A stretch of 64,000 nt of DNA, taken from positions 405,969 through 469,968 of the forward strand of contig NZ_JAATIT010000001.1 in NCBI RefSeq assembly GCF_011926545.1, given 5' to 3'. Below, piece by piece: positions 36,689-46,536 of the stretch. The position numbers were made by a program, and so were the translations under genes. Under the pieces are notes generated by a model that worked only from the letters and a program-made list of their open reading frames with translations, had not been told where the DNA came from and did no database searches. How positions within the stretch are numbered: the stretch's first letter is position 1; each line of letters begins with the position of its first letter. Source of the stretch: Sphingopyxis italica (GTDB taxonomy: Bacteria > Pseudomonadota > Alphaproteobacteria > Sphingomonadales > Sphingomonadaceae).

Positions 36689-38674
36689 ATGACCGATAGC
36701 ACCGCGACCACGCCCAACGACCCCGCCGGCCCCTGGGCCATCCCCGTGCGCCGCCCGCTGCCCGGCGACGACAAGCGCAAATCCACGACCAGCTTTCCGC
36801 GCAAGGTCTGGCACCTGCTCGTCGGGATCAAGGACGCGCTCGCGCTGATCTGTCTGCTGCTCTTCTTCGTGGCGCTGTTCGGCCTGCTCGCCGGGCGCCC
36901 CAATGCGGGCCTTCCGGTCAGCAAGGGCGCGCTCGTCATCGAACTCGACGGCATCGTCAGCGAACAGCCCGCCGAAGTCGACCCGGTCGCGGCGCTGTCG
37001 GGCGGCGCCCGGCTCAAGGAGGTCCGCGTTCGCGACGTCGTCCACGCGCTGGAAGTCGCCGCCGACGACAGCCGTGTGACCTCGGTCGTGCTCGACCTCG
37101 ACCGCTTCCTCGGCGGCGGGCAGGTCTCGCTCGCCGAGATCGGCGCCGCGATCGACAAGGTGCGCGCGAAGAAAAAGCCCGTGCTCGCCTTCGCCACCGC
37201 CTATACCACCGACAGCTATCAGATCGCGTCGCACGCGAGCGAAATCTGGGCCGACGGCATCGGCGGCGTCGCGATCGCGGGCCCGGGCGGGTCGCGCCTC
37301 TATTACAAGGGGCTGATCGACCGGCTCGGCGTCACCGCGCACATCTATCGCGTCGGCACCTTCAAGAGCGCGGTCGAACCCTTCCTGCGCAGCGACCAGT
37401 CGCCCGAAGCCAAAGAGGCGAACCTCGCCTACGCCGGCGTCCTCTGGGAAAACTGGCTGACCGACGTCAAGAAGGCGCGCCCCGCCGCCAAGATCGATGC
37501 CTTCATCGCCGACACCGCGGGCGCGGTGAAGGCGGCGGGCAATGATCTGTCGAAAGCGTCGCTCGACGCCGGCCTGATCGACAAGCTCGGCAGCCGCATG
37601 GCGTTCAATCGCCGCGTCGCCGAAATCAGCGGCACTGCGGACGAAAGCAAGCCGTGGGAATATAATGCGATCCCGCTCGAAAACTGGGTCGCCGCCAATC
37701 CGCCCGAAACGAATGGCAGCGCGATCGCGGTCGTCCCCGTCGTCGGCGAGATCGTCGATGGCGAGGCGCCGAGCGGCGTCGCGGGCGGCGAAACCATCGC
37801 GCAGCACATCCTCGACGCAGCCGCCGACAGCAGCATCAAGGCGATCGTGCTGCGCGTCGATTCGCCCGGCGGGTCGGTGCTCGCGTCGGAGGAAATCCGT
37901 CAGGCGCTGCTCGCCGCCAAGGCGAAGAAGCTGCCGATCGTCGTCTCGATGGCGAATGTCGCGGCGTCGGGCGGCTATTGGGTCTCGACCCCCGCCGACC
38001 GCATCTTCGCCGAGCCCGAGACGATCACCGGTTCGATCGGCGTGTTCGGCATCCTGCCGAGCTTCGATCAGGCGCTCGCCAAGATCGGCGTCACCGCCGA
38101 CGGCATCGCGACGACGCCGCTGTCGGGCCAGCCCGACGTGTTCGGCGGGGTGAACGACGAGTTCAACGCGCTGGCGCAGGCAAGCGTCGAGGACATTTAC
38201 GCGCGCTTCACCGGCCTTGTCGCCAAGAGCCGCAAGCAGCCGCTCGACAAGATATTACCCATCGCCGAAGGGCGCGTCTGGGCCGGCGGCACCGCGCGCC
38301 AGATCGGCCTCGTCGACCAGTTCGGCGGCCTCCCCGACGCGCTCGCCGCCGCGGCGAAGCTCGCCAAGATCGACGGCGATTTCCACGCCAAATATTTCGA
38401 GGACGAGCCGAGCGAATTTTCGAAGCTGCTCGCGAGCTGGTCGGGCACCGAAGAGGAGCAGGCGGCGGCGCTCCCGCGCGGCTGGTTCGGCATCGCGGCG
38501 ATGAACCGCCAGCTTACCGAACGGCGGCTGGTGCAGGATCTGACGATGCTGACGCGGACGGGTTCGGTGCAGGCCTCGTGCCTCGACTGCCGCGCCTACC
38601 TCCCCGCCGTGCCACGGCCAGGAACGGCCGAGGCGAAGGGTTTCCTCGCAACGATGGCGATGCTGCTCCGCTGA
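36689..38674 (+). CDS. sppA: signal peptide peptidase SppA, 67K type (protease IV)
   Basis: 661 residues, the long duplicated form. One N-terminal membrane helix (about 52-69, LALICLLLFFVALFGLLAG) anchors tandem S49 domains facing the periplasm. The catalytic Lys lies in YRVGTFKSAVEPFLR (N-terminal domain) and the Ser in ANVAASGGYWVST (C-terminal domain), the cross-domain dyad of SppA. It degrades cleaved signal peptides. ATG 36689-36691 puts the helix at the expected place. Confidence 0.95.
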   Translation: MTDSTATTPNDPAGPWAIPVRRPLPGDDKRKSTTSFPRKVWHLLVGIKDALALICLLLFFVALFGLLAGRPNAGLPVSKGALVIELDGIVSEQPAEVDPVAALSGGARLKEVRVRDVVHALEVAADDSRVTSVVLDLDRFLGGGQVSLAEIGAAIDKVRAKKKPVLAFATAYTTDSYQIASHASEIWADGIGGVAIAGPGGSRLYYKGLIDRLGVTAHIYRVGTFKSAVEPFLRSDQSPEAKEANLAYAGVLWENWLTDVKKARPAAKIDAFIADTAGAVKAAGNDLSKASLDAGLIDKLGSRMAFNRRVAEISGTADESKPWEYNAIPLENWVAANPPETNGSAIAVVPVVGEIVDGEAPSGVAGGETIAQHILDAAADSSIKAIVLRVDSPGGSVLASEEIRQALLAAKAKKLPIVVSMANVAASGGYWVSTPADRIFAEPETITGSIGVFGILPSFDQALAKIGVTADGIATTPLSGQPDVFGGVNDEFNALAQASVEDIYARFTGLVAKSRKQPLDKILPIAEGRVWAGGTARQIGLVDQFGGLPDALAAAAKLAKIDGDFHAKYFEDEPSEFSKLLASWSGTEEEQAAALPRGWFGIAAMNRQLTERRLVQDLTMLTRTGSVQASCLDCRAYLPAVPRPGTAEAKGFLATMAMLLR

Positions 38675-38678
38675 CCCG

Positions 38679-38700
38679 CCCCTCCCGCTTGCGGGAGGGG
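38679..38700. repeat. 10-bp-stem hairpin after sppA
   Basis: CCCCTCCCGC-TT-GCGGGAGGGG, 4 bp after the sppA stop: the same stem as at 25484-25505. No T run follows. It may limit read-through or stabilise the transcript end. Confidence 0.6.
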
Positions 38701-38772
38701 AGACACGCTTGCACCCATCCCCCGCCCCCGCTATGCCCGCTTGACGTTCACGTTAAGGGAAGGCAGCAGCCG

Positions 38773-39618
38773 ATGCGTTTCGAAGGCACCAGCGCCTATA
38801 TCGCCACCGACGACCTGAAGGTCGCGGTTAACGCCGCGACCTTGCTGCGCCGTCCCTTGCTCGTGAAGGGCGAACCCGGCACAGGCAAGACCGTGCTGGC
38901 CGAGGAAATCGCCAAGGCGTTCGACGCGCCGCTGATCACCTGGAACATCAAGTCGACCACCAAGGCGCAGCAGGGCCTCTATGAATATGACGCGGTCGCG
39001 CGCCTGCGCGACGGCCAGCTCGGCGAAGAGCGCGTCCACGACATCCGCAACTATATCCGCAAGGGCAAATTGTGGGAGGCGTTCACCTCGCCCAAGCTCC
39101 CCGTCCTCCTGATCGACGAGATCGACAAGGCCGACATCGAATTCCCGAACGACCTGCTCCAGGAACTCGATCGCATGGCGTTCCATGTCTATGAGACCGA
39201 CGAGACGGTGACCGCCAAGGAACGCCCGATCGTCGTCATAACCTCGAACAATGAAAAGGAACTGCCCGACGCTTTCCTGCGCCGCTGTTTCTTCCATTAT
39301 ATCAAATTCCCCGACCGCGACACGATGGCCGAGATCGTCGAGGTCCACTTTCCCGGCATCCAGAAGACGCTCGTCAGCCGCGCGATGGACATCTTCTACG
39401 AAGTCCGCGAAGTGCCGGGGCTCAAGAAAAAGCCCTCGACGAGCGAGCTGATCGACTGGCTCAAGCTGCTGCTCAACGAGGACATGCCGCTCGAAGTGCT
39501 CCAGAACCGCGACGTCGGCAAGGCGATCCCGCCGCTCCATGGCGCATTGCTCAAGAATGAGCAGGATGTGATGCTGTTCGAAAAGCTGGCGTTCATGGCG
39601 CGGCGGCAGGGTAGCTGA
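38773..39618 (+). CDS. MoxR-family AAA+ ATPase
   Basis: 281 residues. Walker A GEPGTGKT (about 36-43), Walker B LLIDEIDKAD (about 113-122), sensor VVITSNNEKELPDAFLRRCF. This MoxR branch works with VWA (CoxE-like) proteins as a metal-insertion or complex-assembly chaperone. The matching VWA gene is at 41274-42452, separated from it by an opposing chemoreceptor-like gene and a type A repeat. ATG 38773-38775 follows GGCAGCAG. Confidence 0.92.
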   Translation: MRFEGTSAYIATDDLKVAVNAATLLRRPLLVKGEPGTGKTVLAEEIAKAFDAPLITWNIKSTTKAQQGLYEYDAVARLRDGQLGEERVHDIRNYIRKGKLWEAFTSPKLPVLLIDEIDKADIEFPNDLLQELDRMAFHVYETDETVTAKERPIVVITSNNEKELPDAFLRRCFFHYIKFPDRDTMAEIVEVHFPGIQKTLVSRAMDIFYEVREVPGLKKKPSTSELIDWLKLLLNEDMPLEVLQNRDVGKAIPPLHGALLKNEQDVMLFEKLAFMARRQGS

Positions 39619-39642
39619 AGCTAACAACCGCTCTATTTAATC

Positions 39643-39724
39643 CCGTTCGCATCGAGCGAAGTCGAGATGCCCCTCGGCTGGGCGCGCTGTCGATGGGTGT
39701 CTCGACTTCGCTCGACACGAACGG
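39643..39724. repeat. 80-bp palindromic repeat, type A copy 3
   Basis: Same arms as copy 1: CCGTTCGCATCGAGCGAAGT at the left, CTCGACTTCGCTCGACACGA at the right. It lies between the moxR-like gene and the convergent chemoreceptor-like gene, 25 bp after the former's stop. Confidence 0.85.
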
Positions 39725-39746
39725 AGAGACGAGAGGACCGATCCGC

Positions 39747-41144
39747 CTATAACTGATACGCCACCTCGACGTCGCCCCAGCGGCGGCCGCCGATCACCGC
39801 GGGCATATAGACGTTGCGCACGGTGACATAATTGATCCCGTCGCCTTCCTGGCGATAGACGGTCATGAAGAAGGGCGCGGTGCTGCGCTTCGCCGCCATG
39901 TCGGTATCGTCGAGCAGGACGCGCCCGTTGCGGCAATGCGCGGTGTCATGTTCGAGGTCGCCGGTCGGCGCGCGCGAACAGTCGGTGATGTGCGTCGGCA
40001 GGAATCCGTTCATGTCGCCCGCCGAGGACATCTTGATCTCCGGCTGCTGCGCGACGACGCGGTCGAACAGCGGGCGCCAGTTGGCGTCCGCCCAGTCGCA
40101 GAGGCTGGTGCGGAAGCGTTCGGGGTTCGAGTTCGGCACGCGAACATAGTTGGAGTCGAAAAGCTGCTCCATCGTCAGATCGCCGCGCGCGATCGCCTTT
40201 TCGGCAAGGCTCACGAATTCGTCGCGCACCTTCGCCGCCAGGGCGACGATCGCCGAATCCTGCGGGCTCACGCCCGCCGAAATCACCGCGTTGAACATGC
40301 GGTTCGACACATGCTCCATCGACAGGATCGATGTGCGTGTGCCGATCAGCGTCGAACTATTGTCGCGGACCGACGTCACCACCAGATCGAGCGCCTCGCG
40401 CACCTTCGCGCCGTTGGCATGCACCATTGCGCTCGACTGCGCGATGCGGTCGCTCTGATCGTCGAGCAAGGCGACGAGATGCGTCGCGTCGTGCAGCGCG
40501 TCGGTGATCGTCTCGAACTGCGCTTCGGCGCGGCTCGACTGTTCGACCCCCGACTGGATTTCGGCGACGAGCCCGCTCGCTTCGGCGGCGAGGCTGCCGA
40601 TGCTGCGGCGGATTTCATCGGTGGCGCCGCGCGTGTTCTGCGCCAGCTTCTTCACTTCGGCCGCAACGACGGCGAAGGTGCGCCCGGCATCGCCGGCACG
40701 CTCGGCTTCGATCGCGGCGTTGAGCGCCAGCATGTTCGTCGTCTTGGCGATCGCTTCGATCGACTGGCTGACCTGCTGCACCTGCTCCATCACCGCGGCG
40801 AAATTGGTGACATGCGTGCCGAGCCGCGCGACGAGGTCGATGACCGAGCGGAATTCGGTGACCGCCGCGTTGACGCGCTCGGCGCCGGTATCGAGCTGTT
40901 CGCACGCACGCGCCGACAGCAATTTCGCCTCGTCGGTCGAATCGGCGATCTGACGCTGATCGGCCTCGAGGCTAACGACATAGTCCTCGAGCCGGCCGAG
41001 TTCGCCGATCTGCCGTTCCATCTGGTCGGTCGCGCGCTTGATCCGCCCCGCGGCGTCGCTGCAGCCAACGGCGAGTTCGCCGCAATCGCTCGCCACCGAC
41101 TGGTCGAGGATCGGCTCCGCCGGGTTGATCGGATCATATTTCAT
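39747..41144 (-). CDS. soluble methyl-accepting chemotaxis-like protein with C-terminal sensor
   Basis: 465 residues, no membrane segment. The N-terminal 290 residues are coiled coil with the MCP signalling tip (about 145-215, [20 protein letters not shown]). A C-terminal domain (about 345-465) contains [29 protein letters not shown] and [16 protein letters not shown], a block known from other alphaproteobacterial receptors. Thus the sensor follows the signalling domain, inverse to classical receptors. ATG 41142-41144 or GTG 41156 could start it. No che genes are nearby. Confidence 0.85.
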   Translation of the reverse strand: MKYDPINPAEPILDQSVASDCGELAVGCSDAAGRIKRATDQMERQIGELGRLEDYVVSLEADQRQIADSTDEAKLLSARACEQLDTGAERVNAAVTEFRSVIDLVARLGTHVTNFAAVMEQVQQVSQSIEAIAKTTNMLALNAAIEAERAGDAGRTFAVVAAEVKKLAQNTRGATDEIRRSIGSLAAEASGLVAEIQSGVEQSSRAEAQFETITDALHDATHLVALLDDQSDRIAQSSAMVHANGAKVREALDLVVTSVRDNSSTLIGTRTSILSMEHVSNRMFNAVISAGVSPQDSAIVALAAKVRDEFVSLAEKAIARGDLTMEQLFDSNYVRVPNSNPERFRTSLCDWADANWRPLFDRVVAQQPEIKMSSAGDMNGFLPTHITDCSRAPTGDLEHDTAHCRNGRVLLDDTDMAAKRSTAPFFMTVYRQEGDGINYVTVRNVYMPAVIGGRRWGDVEVAYQL

Positions 41145-41273
41145 TGGCTTGCCCACGTCCCTGAATGATCGAGAAGCTATGCCGGAGATTGGTTAACGGG
41201 GCGTCAATCCCGCCGCACTTTCCGTAAACGTAAAGTGATTGCGCCCGCCGCCGCGAGAGGATAATCCTGCCCT

Positions 41274-42452
41274 ATGTTTTTCGGCTTTCTCGACGAGCTT
41301 CGCGCCGCGGGCATTCCCGCCAGCCTGAAAGAGCATCTGATGCTGCTGGAGGCGCTCGACCGCGAGGTGATCGATCGCAGCCCCGAGCAATTCTATTATC
41401 TCAGCCGCGCCATTTACGTGAAAGACGAAGGCCTTCTCGACCGCTTCGACCAAGTGTTCAACAAGGTCTTCAAGGGCATCATTTCCGATTACGGCCAGAA
41501 CCCGGTCGACGTCCCCGCCGACTGGCTGAAGGCGGTCGCCGAGAAATTCCTGACGCCCGAGGAGATGGCCGCGATCGAATCGCTCGGCGACTGGGACAAG
41601 ATCATGGAGACGCTGAAAGAGCGGCTCGAGGAACAGCAGAAGCGCCATGAGGGCGGCAGCAAGTGGATCGGCACCGGCGGGACGAGCCCGTTCGGCAATT
41701 CGGGTTACAATCCCGAGGGCGTGCGGATCGGCGGCGAGAGCAAGCACAAGAGGGCTTTGAAGGTCTGGGAAAAGCGCGAGTTTCAGAATCTCGACAACAC
41801 CAAGGAACTCGGCACCCGCAACATCAAGATCGCGCTCCGCCGCCTGCGCAAATTCGCGCGCGAGGGCGCGGCCGACGAGCTCGACATTCCGGGGACGATC
41901 GACGGCACCGCGCGGCAGGGCTGGCTCGACATCCAGATGCGTCCCGAGCGGCGCAATGCGGTGAAGCTGCTGCTGTTCCTCGACGTCGGCGGGTCGATGG
42001 ATCCGTTCATCAAGCTCTGCGAAGAACTCTTCAGCGCCGCGACGACCGAGTTCAAGAATCTCGAATTCTTCTATTTCCACAACTGCCCGTACGAGGGCGT
42101 GTGGAAGGACAATAAACGCCGCTGGTCCGAACGCCACCAGATGTGGGACATCCTCCACAAATATGGCCATGATTATAAAGTCATCTTCGTCGGCGACGCG
42201 TCGATGAGCGCTTATGAAATCACCCATCCGGGCGGCAGCGTCGAACATTTCAACGAAGAGTCCGGCGCGGTCTGGCTTGGGCGGATCACCAAAGTCTATC
42301 CCGCCGCGGTGTGGCTCAATCCGGTGCCCGAGGCGCATTGGGGCTACACCCAGTCGGTCAAGCTGATCAAACAGCTGATGAACGACCGCATGTATCCGCT
42401 CAGCCTTGCCGGGCTGGACGATGCGATGCGCGAGCTGACGCGCAAGCATTGA
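41274..42452 (+). CDS. VWA-domain CoxE-like protein
   Basis: 392 residues. The N-terminal helical part FFGFLDELRAAGIPASLKEHL is typical of CoxE/VWA partners of MoxR. The VWA domain begins LLLFLDVGGSMDPF (about 234), with DxGxS in the MIDAS position, and HDYKVIFVGDASMSAYEI near 302. It probably acts with the MoxR ATPase at 38773-39618 to load or remodel a metalloenzyme; no such client is encoded nearby. Confidence 0.9.
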   Translation: MFFGFLDELRAAGIPASLKEHLMLLEALDREVIDRSPEQFYYLSRAIYVKDEGLLDRFDQVFNKVFKGIISDYGQNPVDVPADWLKAVAEKFLTPEEMAAIESLGDWDKIMETLKERLEEQQKRHEGGSKWIGTGGTSPFGNSGYNPEGVRIGGESKHKRALKVWEKREFQNLDNTKELGTRNIKIALRRLRKFAREGAADELDIPGTIDGTARQGWLDIQMRPERRNAVKLLLFLDVGGSMDPFIKLCEELFSAATTEFKNLEFFYFHNCPYEGVWKDNKRRWSERHQMWDILHKYGHDYKVIFVGDASMSAYEITHPGGSVEHFNEESGAVWLGRITKVYPAAVWLNPVPEAHWGYTQSVKLIKQLMNDRMYPLSLAGLDDAMRELTRKH

Positions 42453-42502
42453 CGGCGGCACGGCCACTTAGGCCGTGACGATTTCCTCGCAACCCCCTAA
42501 TC

Positions 42503-42582
42503 CCGTTCGCATCGAGCGAAGTCGAGATGCCCATCGGTCGTGCGCGCCTTAGGGGTGTCTCGACTTCGCTCGACACGAACGG
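42503..42582. repeat. 80-bp palindromic repeat, type A copy 4
   Basis: CCGTTCGCATCGAGCGAAGT at the left, CTCGACTTCGCTCGACACGA at the right, as in copies 1 and 3. It ends 26 bp upstream of the amj start. Confidence 0.85.
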
Positions 42583-42608
42583 ATTTCAAAAGTTCCGCTA
42601 GGCCCGCC

Positions 42609-43415
42609 ATGATCGACCTCCCCCTCGTCACCATCCTGCTCCTCACCGGCTTCATCAACCTCATCGGCGCGCTCGCCTATGCTGCGCGCATCGCCGGGGT
42701 GCGGACGCGGCGCATCGCGATGTCGTTCGCGCTGTTCAACATCCTCGTGCTCTTCTCGCGCACCTCGAACAGCTTTTTGGGCCCCTTCCTCGCCAAACGG
42801 ATCGAGACGCGCATCCACGACGGCAGCGGCGCATCGCTGTTCATCGACATGCAGTTGGTGCTCGCGGCGGCGAGCGTCGCGACGCTGGTGGGCATCCTTC
42901 TCGTTCCGACCGGGCAACGCATGTTCGCGGCCGCGATCGGCTGGTATCAGAACAATCGCTCGACGACGAAACTGGCGCTCAAGGCCGCAAGCCCCGGCGG
43001 CCTCAGGACACTGGGCCGCTCGCTCACCGTCCCCAGCCTGTCGCATCTCAAGGACTGGCGGATGCCGAAGGGGATCGGCTGGGGCGTGCTGATCGCCAAC
43101 TGCCTCGCGCAGTCGCTGCTCGCCGTGGGTGTCGTCGCGTCGCTCTATGCCGGCTATCTCGCCCCCGAATTCCGGGTCACCGCGTCGCAGCTCTCGGCGC
43201 TGATCAACGGTTTCGCGACGATCCTCCTGTTCGCCTTCATCGACCCGCAACTGTCGGTAATGACCGACGACGCGGTCGAGGGAAAGGTCGACGAGGCCGA
43301 TTTTCGCCGCGCGATCACCTTCATCTCGCTGAGCCGCCTCGCCGGCACCATTCTCGCGCAAGCACTGCTCCTTCCCGCCGCGATGCTGATCGCCTGGGTC
43401 GCCGTCCATGTCTGA
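42609..43415 (+). CDS. amj: lipid II flippase Amj family protein
   Basis: 268 residues, polytopic. The N-terminus TGFINLIGALAYAARIAGVR, then RRIAMSFALFNILVLFSRTS, matches the Amj (YdaH) family, alternate to MurJ for lipid II flipping across the inner membrane. At least six hydrophobic segments are seen. It ends in an 8-bp overlap with the DUF817 gene. In B. subtilis, amj responds to envelope stress; whether it is a backup or main flippase here cannot be told. Confidence 0.85.
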   Translation: MIDLPLVTILLLTGFINLIGALAYAARIAGVRTRRIAMSFALFNILVLFSRTSNSFLGPFLAKRIETRIHDGSGASLFIDMQLVLAAASVATLVGILLVPTGQRMFAAAIGWYQNNRSTTKLALKAASPGGLRTLGRSLTVPSLSHLKDWRMPKGIGWGVLIANCLAQSLLAVGVVASLYAGYLAPEFRVTASQLSALINGFATILLFAFIDPQLSVMTDDAVEGKVDEADFRRAITFISLSRLAGTILAQALLLPAAMLIAWVAVHV

Positions 43416-44256
43416 ACGGGCGTGCGGTCACAGCCGCTTCCATGCCGTCCGCTCGCGGCTCGAAGCGATCGCGGTCGAGCCCGGGCCGCGCGGCTGGTGC
43501 CTCGAATTTCTCGTCTTCGGCTTCAAACAGGGCTGGGCGTGCCTGTTCGGCGGGCTGATGCTCGCGCTGCTGCTCGGCACGCACCTCTTCTGGCCCGGCG
43601 ATGCGCCGCTCCACCGCTATGACGCCATCACGATCGGCGCGGTGCTGATCCAGCTCGGCATGCTCGCCTTCCGCCTCGAAACGCCGAAGGAAGCGCTCGT
43701 CATCCTGATCTTTCACATCGTCGGCACGGTGATGGAGCTGTTCAAGACCGCCGCCGGATCGTGGCAATATCCCGAGGCGAGCCTGCTCCATATCGGCGCG
43801 GTCCCGCTCTTCTCGGGCTTCATGTACGCCGCGGTCGGGAGCTATATCGCGCGCGTCTGGCGCATCTTCGACTTCCGCTATTCGGGCTATCCGCCGGTCT
43901 GGGCGAGCTACGCGCTCGCCGCCGCGATCTACGTCAATTTCTTCGCGCATCATTGGCTCTACGACATCCGCTGGTTCCTGTTCGCCGCGACGGCTTTGCT
44001 CTTCTGGCGCTGTCAGGTGTGGTTCCGCCCGCTGCACGTCCATCGCCGCATGCCCTTGCTCCTCGGCTGGGGCCTCGTCGCGCTCTTCATCTGGTTCGCC
44101 GAGAATATCGGCACCTTCGCGCGCGCCTGGACCTATCCGAGCCAGAACGACGGCTGGCACATGGTCGGGGTCGAGAAGCTCGGGAGCTGGTATCTGCTGA
44201 TGATCATCTCGTTCGTGCTCGTCAGTTTGGTCCAGCGTCCGAAGGCGCCGGACTAG
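43408..44256 (+). CDS. DUF817 (YoaT-like) membrane protein
   Basis: 282 residues with about seven to eight hydrophobic helices. DUF817 blocks FLVFGFKQGWACLFGG, FHIVGTVMELFKTAAGSWQY and GYPPVWASYALAAAIYVNFF are present. Function is unknown. It overlaps amj by 8 bp, so the two are coupled. Its stop interlocks with that of the convergent M24 gene in a CTAG. Confidence 0.87.
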   Translation: MSERACGHSRFHAVRSRLEAIAVEPGPRGWCLEFLVFGFKQGWACLFGGLMLALLLGTHLFWPGDAPLHRYDAITIGAVLIQLGMLAFRLETPKEALVILIFHIVGTVMELFKTAAGSWQYPEASLLHIGAVPLFSGFMYAAVGSYIARVWRIFDFRYSGYPPVWASYALAAAIYVNFFAHHWLYDIRWFLFAATALLFWRCQVWFRPLHVHRRMPLLLGWGLVALFIWFAENIGTFARAWTYPSQNDGWHMVGVEKLGSWYLLMIISFVLVSLVQRPKAPD

Positions 44257-45500
44257 CCGAACGGCTTGTCGATCGACGGCGGCGGCTCGCTGAACCACTT
44301 CGGACCGCTGTCGGTCATATAGAAACAATCCTCCAAGCGAATGCCGAACTCGCCCGGAATGTAGATGCCGGGTTCGTTCGAGAAACACATGCCGGGCGCA
44401 AGCTTCGTCGTTTCGCCGCGCACGAGGTTGACCGGCTCGTGCCCGTCGAGCCCGATGCCGTGGCCGGTACGGTGCGAGGTGCCGGGAAGCTTGTAGCCCG
44501 GCCCCCAGCCGAGGCTCTCGTAATAAGCGCGCACCGCGTCATCGACGTGGCCCGCCGGGGTGCCGAGCTTCGCCGCGGCGAAGGCGACGTCCTGCCCCTT
44601 GCGCATCTGATCCCACACCTGCCGCTGGCGCGGGGTCGCCTTGCCGTAGACGAAGCTGCGCGAGATGTCGGACTGATAACCATGCACTGTCGCGCCGCAG
44701 TCCATGAGCACGACCTCGCCGTTCTTCACCGCCTGCGGCTTGCCCGATCCATGCGGATAGGCGCTCGCCTCGCCCAGCAGAATCAGCTCGAATTCGCTCT
44801 TGCCGCCAAGCGCTATGGTCGCGGCCGCCATGATCGCGCCGATGTCGGCGGGCGTCATCCCCGCTTCGATGCGCGGCGCGGTGTGGCGATAGGCGGCAAG
44901 CGTGATGTCGGCGGCGATCTGCATCAGCGCGACTTCGGCGGGCGACTTGTGCATCCGGCACCCGCGCACGACGGGCGCGCCATTGACGACGGTCGCCTGC
45001 GGCATCGCCTTTTCGAGCCCGTCGACCGCGAAATAGCGCACCGTCTCCTCGACGCCGATCTTGCCCTTGGCCAGCCCGCGCTTGCCGAGCCACGCCGCGA
45101 CCGCGGCGAGCGGATTCTCATCCTCGTTCCACGTCAGCACCTCGGCGTCGATCGCGAGACTTTCGCGCACCGATGGCTCCTCGAAAAAGGGCGTGACGAC
45201 CGCGATCTCGCCTTCGCGCGTCAGCACCGCGGCGGTCAGCCGCTCGCTGCGCGACCAGCGCACCCCGGTGAAATAGATGAGGCTCGATCCAGGTTCGATC
45301 AGCAGCGCGCCGATATCGTTCGCGCGCATCAGCTCCTTCGCCTTGGCAATCCGCGCAATGCGTTCGGCCTTCCCGATCGGGACGGCTTTCGCGGCGAGAT
45401 TCGGCAGGGCTGCCGTGTCGGCCGCGAGCACGGGGACGGGCAAAGCCGCCGCCAGCCCGCCGATTGCGGCAGTGCCTAGAAAGTGCCGTCGGTGCATCAT
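44253..45500 (-). CDS. secreted M24-family metallopeptidase (Xaa-Pro aminopeptidase-like)
   Basis: 415 residues. The N-terminus MMHRRHFLGTAAIGGLAAAL is a twin-arginine-type signal. The pita-bread metal ligands are D in LMDCGATVHGYQSD, H in RTGHGIGL, E in FSNEPGIYIPGEFG and E in IRLEDC. It cleaves N-terminal residues preceding proline, or is a creatinase-like relative. The stop overlaps DUF817 by 4 bp. It lies 13 bp downstream of a lipoprotein gene. Confidence 0.9.
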   Translation of the reverse strand: MMHRRHFLGTAAIGGLAAALPVPVLAADTAALPNLAAKAVPIGKAERIARIAKAKELMRANDIGALLIEPGSSLIYFTGVRWSRSERLTAAVLTREGEIAVVTPFFEEPSVRESLAIDAEVLTWNEDENPLAAVAAWLGKRGLAKGKIGVEETVRYFAVDGLEKAMPQATVVNGAPVVRGCRMHKSPAEVALMQIAADITLAAYRHTAPRIEAGMTPADIGAIMAAATIALGGKSEFELILLGEASAYPHGSGKPQAVKNGEVVLMDCGATVHGYQSDISRSFVYGKATPRQRQVWDQMRKGQDVAFAAAKLGTPAGHVDDAVRAYYESLGWGPGYKLPGTSHRTGHGIGLDGHEPVNLVRGETTKLAPGMCFSNEPGIYIPGEFGIRLEDCFYMTDSGPKWFSEPPPSIDKPFG

Positions 45501-45513
45501 TGCTTTCTCTCCG

Positions 45514-46524
45514 TCAGTTTCGGGGCGTCATGGGTATCGATTGGATGGTAGGCAGCGGCAATTTTTCATCGACGCGCCGCATCTCGTCCCTACGGCGATC
45601 GCTATATTGCTTCATCAGGTCTTGGCAGAACTGCCGGGTGACCTGCGTCCCGAGCAGGCCAGGCTCTGCCACGATGTCGGCCCATGACAATCCATCGGCA
45701 ACGCACATCAGGTCTTGGGAGTCCCCCGCGTAAATTCTGTCGGAAAAATAGGCAAATAATCGGCCGCGCCGCGTCGCTACGACCGATGCGGCCCAGTTTT
45801 CGTCGATCAACGGTATCGCCCACGTCACATCATCCCCGGCTTTCATCATCTTCGTCGAAGCGGCGACGGGATCGAAAGGGCGATATGCCGAAACTTTCGG
45901 CCGAACTTCCCGGATCAGCGTAACGCTGACCTCACCCGCCGAGACCTTGTCTTCCACGACATAGTCCGGCTTTGCTTTGCGGCCTTTCCACTCATCCAGC
46001 ATGGCCAATTGGTCGGCTGGCGGCGGCTTGCAACCGAGGTCCGACATATACATGCCCGCCCAGTTGAGTCCGGGCGCGATCGGTCCGCCCGGAAGCCGGT
46101 CCCATTGCATTTCCATCCGGCAGAGGTCGATCTTGTCCTTCCGCTCGATCCGGCCATTTTTGTAATCATCGAGCGATGAATAATGACCTAAAGGCATGGC
46201 GTAGAATACGCCCGTGCGGGGGGTCACTGCGCCAATGATGATCCGCGGGCGCGATGAGTCGATGGGAAAAATGGAATAAACGCCGACCTGAGGCTGATAT
46301 TCCGTGTCGCGCGCTTCTTCTGCTGCCCGTTTCCGCAGTAAGGCAACAACATCACGATGAGATTGCTTCAGACGTTCGATAACGATCCCGCCGGGGAACG
46401 GCAACGTAATGACCTCGCGCTCGACAACGGATGCGGCTGAGGGCTCAACCGCGCAGCTTGCCATCGGAAATGCAAGCGCGATGCTGATCGCAGCAGCTAC
46501 GCTTCGCCGCCATATCGTCGGCAT
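45514..46524 (-). CDS. hypothetical lipoprotein, compositionally atypical
   Basis: 336 residues. The N-terminal signal ends with FPMASC, a lipobox, so it is probably an envelope lipoprotein. The rest (for example YQPQVGVYSIFPIDSSRPRI, VTWAIPLIDENWAASVVATR) matches no family I recognise. By eye its codons use more A/T in third positions than the neighbours, which suggests later acquisition. It is positioned between the M24 and namZ genes on the same strand, with 13 and 12 bp gaps. Confidence 0.75.
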   Translation of the reverse strand: MPTIWRRSVAAAISIALAFPMASCAVEPSAASVVEREVITLPFPGGIVIERLKQSHRDVVALLRKRAAEEARDTEYQPQVGVYSIFPIDSSRPRIIIGAVTPRTGVFYAMPLGHYSSLDDYKNGRIERKDKIDLCRMEMQWDRLPGGPIAPGLNWAGMYMSDLGCKPPPADQLAMLDEWKGRKAKPDYVVEDKVSAGEVSVTLIREVRPKVSAYRPFDPVAASTKMMKAGDDVTWAIPLIDENWAASVVATRRGRLFAYFSDRIYAGDSQDLMCVADGLSWADIVAEPGLLGTQVTRQFCQDLMKQYSDRRRDEMRRVDEKLPLPTIQSIPMTPRN

Positions 46525-46536
46525 TCCTTTGCCCCC

